Positions 54,530 to 59,034 of a stretch of DNA of 59,034 bases are shown piece after piece. Origin of the DNA: Verrucomicrobiota bacterium (GTDB lineage: Bacteria > Verrucomicrobiota > Verrucomicrobiia > Limisphaerales > JACDHS01); contig JACDHS010000013.1 of NCBI GenBank assembly GCA_013820875.1, forward strand, positions 1 to 59,034, read 5' to 3'. Numbering within the stretch: position 1 is the first letter of the stretch; each line of letters starts with the position of its first letter. The position numbers and the translations under genes are program-made. The notes beneath the pieces are model-generated. The model saw only the letters and a program-made list of their open reading frames with translations. It was not told the origin of the DNA and did no database searches.

Positions 54530-55453
54530 ATGGATTTCACACGTCGCGATTTTCTTAAACTGAGCGGCAGTTCACTTGCCTTCGCCACTCTCGGTCAGAC
54601 CACCTTTGCTGAGGAAAAGAAAGAGAAAGAGAAGGTGGTTTTCAAGCGAGACTTGAAGAAAGCTATCATGTTCGCGACGGTCGGATTTCCCGGTTCCGTT
54701 TCCGAAAAGTTTAAAGCGATCAAGGAAGCAGGTTTTTCGGGCATCGAACCGATGAGCCACATGGATTCCGACGAAGTGTTGAAAGCGCGTGACGTGTACA
54801 AGTTGGAACTGCCGAGTGTTTGTTGCGGGACGCACTGGAAAGAAAACCTCGCTTCGCCCAATCCTTCGGAACGCGACCGTGGTGTGGAAGGTTTGAAACA
54901 TGCCCTTCGTGACGCCAGTAAGTATGGTTCCACTTCCGTGTTGCTGGTCCCTTGCGTGGTGACTAAAGACATTTCGTACGCCGACGCCTGGGCGCGATCG
55001 CAGGCGGAAATTCGCAAGGCCATTCCATTGGCGGAAAAGCTCGGGATATACATCGCTATCGAAAATGTTTGGAACAATTTCCTGCTTAGCCCGCTGGAGA
55101 TGGCGCGCTATGTGGATGATTTCAAAAGCCCAATCGTGGGTGTCCACTTCGACATCGGCAACATCTACCGGTATGGCTGGCCGGAACACTGGATTTCAAT
55201 CCTTGGAAGGCGAATCCTGAAAATTCACCTAAAGGAATTCAGTGTCGAGAAAATGAACAAGGAAGGTTTGCGCAACGGTTTCCAGGTTGAATACCTCGAA
55301 GGCAGCAATAACTGGCCTACCATTATGAGAGCACTTGATGAAATCGGCTACACTGGATGGGCAATCGCCGAACCAGCCTACGCCAACCCGGCAACCGACG
55401 AGGCAGGTTTGAAAAACATTTCCGAGCGGATGGACAAAATTTTTGCGTCGTAA
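54530..55453 (+). CDS. Tat-exported sugar phosphate isomerase/epimerase-like TIM barrel
   Basis: A 307-aa protein from ATG 54530, with twin-arginine signal FTRRDFLKLSGSSLAFATLG. The mature part is an AP_endonuc_2/xylose-isomerase-like TIM barrel: FKAIKEAGFSGIEPM, STSVLLVPCVV, IYIAIENVWNNFLLS, VGVHFDIGNIYRYG, and ILKIHLKEF. Putative metal ligands are the conserved Glu in IAIENVW and Asp in HFDIGN. Exported members are frequent in Verrucomicrobiota and Planctomycetes and probably act on sugars or sugar acids. Fits the glycan-handling theme, without a defined substrate. Confidence 0.87.
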   Translation: MDFTRRDFLKLSGSSLAFATLGQTTFAEEKKEKEKVVFKRDLKKAIMFATVGFPGSVSEKFKAIKEAGFSGIEPMSHMDSDEVLKARDVYKLELPSVCCGTHWKENLASPNPSERDRGVEGLKHALRDASKYGSTSVLLVPCVVTKDISYADAWARSQAEIRKAIPLAEKLGIYIAIENVWNNFLLSPLEMARYVDDFKSPIVGVHFDIGNIYRYGWPEHWISILGRRILKIHLKEFSVEKMNKEGLRNGFQVEYLEGSNNWPTIMRALDEIGYTGWAIAEPAYANPATDEAGLKNISERMDKIFAS

Positions 55454-55497
55454 CCATCAGCGAACTGGGTAGCGCAGGTTTCTTCCGCTAGAGGATG

Positions 55498-55920
55498 TTA
55501 CCTTTTCTGCGCCTCAGGCCATCGAATATCATCAGCGTCCCCAAAGACTCTGTTCTTTCCGGCCGATTTGATCAGCACTGAATCTGAATTGATGAATTCA
55601 ATTTGATAAGGAGTGTTCCAAGGATCCACCATATGGTTTGAATCCATATTCCAGGTCAAAAACGCAATTTTCCGCGGGTTTTTTCCTTCCGCGTTTTCCC
55701 CGCGCAAGACTTTTAGGAGGTTTTCGGGGGTTGCCTGCGGATAAACGCTGTATTCAGCTTTGTACTGCTCGATTGCCGTCCGGATGCTGTTCATCTCTGC
55801 TAGAGCCCTGTTCCCGGGCGGGTGCGGTCCACTGCGGCGCCATGGATATAACACCAAGAACACAGCGAAAAGCACAGCCGAAATCCAACCCATCAGGCGC
55901 AGTTCAGGCCAACGCCGCAT
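55498..55920 (-). CDS. GspG-like pseudopilin-type C-terminal protein
   Basis: A 140-aa protein starting at ATG 55920 (17-bp overlap with the thiH-like gene) or 55893. A single N-terminal hydrophobic span (WISAVLFAVFLVLYPW) lacks the classic prepilin cleavage site. The soluble part (AEMNSIRTAIEQYKAEYSVY, then NHMVDPWNTPYQIEF and KNRVFGDADDI) matches the C-terminal domain of type II secretion major pseudopilin GspG, with the calcium-binding-like loop. It may be a degenerate pseudopilin or an unrelated membrane protein with the same fold. It is in operon with ThiH-like, without an obvious functional link. Confidence 0.7.
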   Translation of the reverse strand: MRRWPELRLMGWISAVLFAVFLVLYPWRRSGPHPPGNRALAEMNSIRTAIEQYKAEYSVYPQATPENLLKVLRGENAEGKNPRKIAFLTWNMDSNHMVDPWNTPYQIEFINSDSVLIKSAGKNRVFGDADDIRWPEAQKR

Positions 55921-57103
55921 CCCAATCTTTCCAAACTGGCTCGTAGCCCAGCTTCGAGATGAGCGCGGCGACCTCTGTGGGGGAACGGTCATCCGCGATA
56001 TCAAATTGTCCGGTGGCATTGGTAGCCTTATTAGCCATGGGAGCCCATTCGCTCGATCCAGCCGCGAGTTCCACAATCCTGCCACGCACTGTCTGATGAA
56101 TCTTCTCCTTGCCAGCTCCGGTGTAACCGCCCGGCTCCGTGTGGCTGCCGGCGCTGATCATCGTGATGCCGAGCGGAAACAATCCATTGCGGAGTTTAGC
56201 CGATTCACGCGTTGAAAGCACCAGGCCGACATCGGGGAACATCAAACGAAACGCGCAAATCAGTTGGACCAGTTCCCGATCCTGTAAATGAGTGAGCGGT
56301 TGAAACTCCCCGGCGCACGGGCGCAAGCGAGGAAATGAAATGGTGATCTGCGCTCTCCAACAGTTGCGCAGCAAATAATCGGCATGAGCTGCGACGCTCA
56401 GCGCTTCAAGCCGCCAGTCGGCCAAACCAAACAATGCGCCTATCCCCAACCGACGAAACCCGGCCTGATAGGCGCGCTCCGGAGTTTCGAGTCGCCAATC
56501 AAAATTGCGCTTGGGACCGGCCGTATGCATTTCGCCATAGATTTTGCGGTCGTAGGTTTCCTGGTAAGCCACGAGACCGTCCGCTCCTGCCTCTACCATG
56601 TGCCGATAGTCTTCACTCTCCATGGGGCCGACCTCAAGCGAGACACTCGGAATCTCTTCATGCAACGCCCGAACGCACTCGGCCATATAACCATTTGAAA
56701 CGAACTTCGGATGTTCTCCCGCCACCAGCAGGATATTACGAAACCCTTGCTCCTTGAGAGCGCGCGCTTCGCTGACGACTTCATCCACGGAGAGTGTGAC
56801 GCGCAGAATGGCGTTATCACGCGAGAACCCGCAGTAGGTGCAGTTGTTGATGCACTCATTGGAAAGATAGAGTGGTGCGAAGAAGCGGATTACTTTGCCG
56901 AAACGTTGCTGGGTGATCTGTTGCGAGCGGCGTGAGAGCGTTTCGAGAGATTCGGATGCTGCGGGTGAAATCAATTGGGCGAAGTCGCCGAGCGAGAGTT
57001 CATTTTTCGAGAGAACCGCCTGCACCTGGGCTGGGGTGGCAGACGAAGATTGTCGGAGAAGGGCTTCCAACGGCAAAGAATTGAACTCAGCAACAAAACT
57101 CAC
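55904..57103 (-). CDS. thiH: ThiH-like radical SAM protein (2-iminoacetate synthase-like)
   Basis: A 399-aa protein. The radical SAM cluster is C84, C88, C91 (LSNECINNCTYCGFSRD), and PFAM BATS-like features follow in the C-terminal half (FGLADWRLEALSVAAHADYL, FPRLRPCAGEF). ThiH cleaves tyrosine to 2-iminoacetate for the thiazole of thiamine; GILRPCAGEF-type motifs are conserved in true ThiH. Here no other thi gene is near, so assignment to thiamine synthesis is likely but not certain. The downstream pseudopilin-like gene overlaps by 17 bp. Confidence 0.85.
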   Translation of the reverse strand: MSFVAEFNSLPLEALLRQSSSATPAQVQAVLSKNELSLGDFAQLISPAASESLETLSRRSQQITQQRFGKVIRFFAPLYLSNECINNCTYCGFSRDNAILRVTLSVDEVVSEARALKEQGFRNILLVAGEHPKFVSNGYMAECVRALHEEIPSVSLEVGPMESEDYRHMVEAGADGLVAYQETYDRKIYGEMHTAGPKRNFDWRLETPERAYQAGFRRLGIGALFGLADWRLEALSVAAHADYLLRNCWRAQITISFPRLRPCAGEFQPLTHLQDRELVQLICAFRLMFPDVGLVLSTRESAKLRNGLFPLGITMISAGSHTEPGGYTGAGKEKIHQTVRGRIVELAAGSSEWAPMANKATNATGQFDIADDRSPTEVAALISKLGYEPVWKDWDAALA

Positions 57104-57360
57104 GGGCGTAATTAAGCACTAACCATCCAAGAGACCAAGGGGAGAATGTGAATGAGATCAGGCGGAAGGGGAGAAGGAAGAGTAGAGCGTCACTCCTGGG
57201 CACGCATTCGGCACTCCCCAGAATAACTTATAACTTTTAACCTGACGCGCATGGGCTTCGCCGCGTTGTGTCTATCCGTGTTTGAATCTCTTTCCTTCAG
57301 GTCATCTGTACAAGGAATTGGGGCAGCCTTAAGCTACCCCAATTTTGTTGGAACTTCATC
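57104..57360. other. Intergenic region with terminator hairpin
   Basis: 257 nt between two minus-strand genes. It has no gene. The hairpin at 57316-57344 lies near the end of the FN3-tailed gene. Upstream of thiH I found no convincing TPP riboswitch. Confidence 0.5.
57316..57344 (-). terminator. Stem-loop terminator of the FN3-tailed gene
   Basis: AATTGGGG (57316-57323) / CCCCAATT (57337-57344) forms an 8-bp stem with a ~13-nt loop, 17 nt past the stop. On the minus strand the stem is preceded by AA and followed by CC, with no strong T tract. Confidence 0.55.
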
Positions 57361-58275
57361 TTAAGTCGTCATCACCACCAGCACCGTGCTCTTGACGCTT
57401 TCGCCGCTGCTGTTGATCGCCGAGACGGCAATCTCCACCGTAGCGTTTGAAGGCAAACCCAGGATCGTGAAGTCGAGGTCGCCTGGGCTGCCAACGACGG
57501 TGAGCGTATCCTGCGCGCCGACCACCCGCGCCCAAACACGGTAGTAGTCCGCGCGGGGAGCGTCGTCCCACTTCACGGAGATGCCGTTGTTGCCAATCAG
57601 AATCGCAGTGACATTCAGCGGCTTATCAGGAGTGGCTTTGGCGCCCGGCATGTTTAGTCCAAGTGATATCCATTGCGGATCCAGCGGCCCGATTTTTTCG
57701 CCCGTCTCCAGGATGAAAAGTCGGAGGCGCTTGCGCAACGCATCGACCTTTTCATTACGAAGATTGATGAGAGTTTTCGTCGCACCTTTCTGGGACTGCA
57801 CTTCAGTGCGTTTGTTGGAAATGCCCGAACGCAGTTCTTCGGCTCGTACTGCAGTAATGCTATGAGTGGGCGCTTCCCACGCAGCATTATTGGCGAAGAA
57901 CGTGCGCATGGATTGCATCAGCGCCTGTAGATCTTCATGGTTGGGCGAAATTTTGAGTGATCCCACCAAGCCCGTCTGATTCCAGGCAGCCGAGTAACTC
58001 TTTCCGAGGATCGGCTTGAGCACGTTGCGAGCGAGAAACCCGAAGTCATACGCCTGGGCGCTGAGGTTTCTGAGTTCAGCGTTGCGATCGCGCAACTCCT
58101 GGGCACCGACTTCGTAGATGTCACGAGCCAGTTCCGCCGCACTGAGATCCGCGCGAATCAGGGGGCCGGTGTTGCGGGTGATTCCAATTCCCGCGCCATA
58201 GAGGTCGTAGCCGTTTGCCACCGCTTCGCCGAGCGTGAACAGGCGAGGGATGGATATATGCAGGTCATTTTTCAT
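57361..58275 (-). CDS. Uncharacterised protein with C-terminal FN3 domain, paralogue B
   Basis: A 304-aa protein. The N-terminal ~215 residues are helical and charged (AELARDIYEVGAQELRDRN; QSQKGATKTLINLRNEKVDA) with no signal sequence; residues ~215-304 are an FN3-like domain (TPDKPLNVTAILIGNNGISV, LPSNATVEIAVSAINSSGES). It aligns along its length with the 14942-15895 protein, including GSLKIS and WISLGLN against WVEFGFN. The pair is separated by ~42 kb and each lies next to palindromic repeats. The function is unknown. Its upstream region (58276-58340) is AT-rich. Confidence 0.75.
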   Translation of the reverse strand: MKNDLHISIPRLFTLGEAVANGYDLYGAGIGITRNTGPLIRADLSAAELARDIYEVGAQELRDRNAELRNLSAQAYDFGFLARNVLKPILGKSYSAAWNQTGLVGSLKISPNHEDLQALMQSMRTFFANNAAWEAPTHSITAVRAEELRSGISNKRTEVQSQKGATKTLINLRNEKVDALRKRLRLFILETGEKIGPLDPQWISLGLNMPGAKATPDKPLNVTAILIGNNGISVKWDDAPRADYYRVWARVVGAQDTLTVVGSPGDLDFTILGLPSNATVEIAVSAINSSGESVKSTVLVVMTT

Positions 58276-58743
58276 AGTATTTTATCTTTCGTTTTTTGTT
58301 TTTGTTTACTCGCTCCGGTTAACCATTGTTAACAAGAACGAAACCATTCTCGCATGGGGTGGGAGGCATCTGCTGCACCCCCCCGGGGGCAAAACAAAAA
58401 TATTTTCTGGCCTATTTGTGGTTGCTGCCCAGCGACTTACGTAGAAATGGGGAAAATAAATAAAAAATATTTTCCAAAACGAGCGTTTTTCCGGAGGCAA
58501 AGAAGGGTTTTTCGGGATGATTCTCAGAGATCCAGTTTGGTGTTCGCCGATTCGACTTTTGGGCGTCCGAAAGTCAAAAAATGAAAAATTTATTCCGTTC
58601 AAGACGTCCCAAAGCCTGTTCGGAAAATTGGTTTGAGCCATTTTGCGGGCTTTTCCAGAGAGTTGCGTTGCAGATTTATGCGAGAGAGCCCATTCGCCGA
58701 CGATTTAACCTGAAAAAGGCAGTTGAACCGCTAATCTTCGCTA
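58276..58743. other. AT-rich upstream region, no gene
   Basis: About 470 nt with no supported gene. Contains GTTAACCATTGTTAAC at 58318-58333, two GTTAAC palindromes 4 nt apart, which could be an operator for the FN3-tailed gene. Nearby AAAATATTTTC occurs twice (around 58400 and 58470). Confidence 0.4.
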
Positions 58744-58885
58744 TATAACGGTTGCCAAAAGTAATTTCCGGATAGGTCCTGAATCGAGTTATTCTAAAGG
58801 AGTAGGAATAAACGATATCGCACAGCTTCGGTGCAGCTGGCCGGAGGCCCAAAGGGCCGGCAATCCCTCAGCCCAGCCCACCGGG
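58744..58885 (-). repeat. 142-bp long-range inverted repeat, right copy
   Basis: Reverse complement of 541-682 with one mismatch by eye. It continues into GC-rich palindromes (GCCACTGCCATTTAGTTAAG) that recur at ~14491 and ~14722 in the giant hairpin. No transposase gene is nearby. Confidence 0.9.
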
Positions 58886-59034
58886 CCACTGCCATTTAGT
58901 TAAGGGCTGAAGCCCGGCATGTGATAGCCCAGGCAGCAGCGAGTCCGACGAGCAATACAGAACTATAGAGTCGAGGCCCGGCTTTGCGGGCTGGCCTGGG
59001 TTGTGTGGCGGCATTGTCCTGAGCTCTGTAAGAG
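58886..59034. repeat. GC-rich palindromic repeats at the right edge
   Basis: The CAGAACTATAGAGTCGA block at 58961-58977 matches the MITE interior (complement at ~19264-19280). AGGCCCGGCTTTGCGGGCTGG then resembles the 110-131 segment. CAGCGAGTCCGACGAGCAA at ~58938-58956 also occurs near 21218. The window edge cuts this region. Confidence 0.6.

Noticed and set aside
57104-57360. TPP riboswitch upstream of thiH
   Set aside because: A CCTGATCT word occurs on the minus strand but the rest of the conserved thi-box core was not found; the stretch does not fold into the expected two helices.
541-58885. Composite transposon bounded by the 142-bp inverted copies
   Set aside because: No transposase, no target duplication visible in the window, and 58 kb of core-looking genes between; more likely dispersed repeats than one mobile unit.
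1-59034. tRNA or rRNA genes
   Set aside because: I scanned for T-loop-like GGTTCGAATCC words and found none in a plausible cloverleaf; a covariance search could still find something.

Overview
The window looks like a chromosomal segment of a soil- or freshwater-type Verrucomicrobiota, probably of the Pedosphaera/Limisphaerales kind. This is inferred from gene content: several sulfatases beside a cytochrome-c/DUF1549/DUF1553 protein and a DUF1501 protein, a delta-60 repeat protein, a pseudopilin of the PVC type, and many secreted proteins with Tat or lipoprotein signals. No rRNA or tRNA gene was recognised, so the placement is not proven.

Region 1 (974-13651) is one tightly packed, same-strand cluster of seven exported proteins: GH2 glycosidase, GH51-like arabinofuranosidase, sulfatase, PSCyt/DUF1549/DUF1553 protein, DUF1501 protein, and two more sulfatases. 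Spacings are 50 nt or less and two junctions overlap (1 nt and ATGA). It reads as a catabolic operon for a sulfated, arabinose- and uronate/galactose-containing polysaccharide. A convergent M50-type membrane protease (13642-14352) closes it.

Region 2 (14380-21250) is repeat-rich. It has a ~430 bp imperfect inverted repeat, an FN3-tailed protein with a paralogue at the other end of the window, a highly diverged tandem array of 20-21 bp units, a lipoprotein, a NamZ-type muramidase, a 211 bp MITE with a 3 bp TAA duplication, and an orphan sensor histidine kinase.

Region 3 (21316-41821) is sugar and cell-wall metabolism: a DUF6807/PmoA-like lipoprotein divergent from a 1281-aa GH2-like protein, the delta-60 repeat protein, an L,D-transpeptidase, a lectin/DUF4185 protein, a Tat-exported Gfo/Idh/MocA oxidoreductase, a membrane protein, an acetyl-esterase-like hydrolase, a second NamZ protein and a class A acid phosphatase. 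Two gene-end fragments here, one of the NamZ gene and one of the oxidoreductase gene, lie in intergenic DNA as relics.

Region 4 (41826-57103) holds a three-gene overlapping operon on the minus strand (DUF350-like membrane protein, glutathionylspermidine-synthase-like ATP-grasp, uncharacterised 257-aa protein). It is followed by a 43-bp minisatellite, a pseudopilin, a PRC-barrel/DUF2382 stress protein, a redoxin, a left-handed beta-helix protein, a toxin-antitoxin pair, a DinG-type helicase, a PQQ-propeller/radical-SAM pair, a Tat sugar-isomerase-like protein, a ThiH-like radical SAM enzyme and a pseudopilin-like protein.

Region 5 (57361-59034) has the second FN3-tailed paralogue and then repeat DNA, including a 142-bp sequence (141/142 identical) that is an inverted copy of one at 541-682. 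The strongest non-gene signals are mobile or palindromic repeats: terminal inverted copies, MITEs, and palindromes inserted in frame into two proteins (the DUF1553 protein and the DinG helicase).
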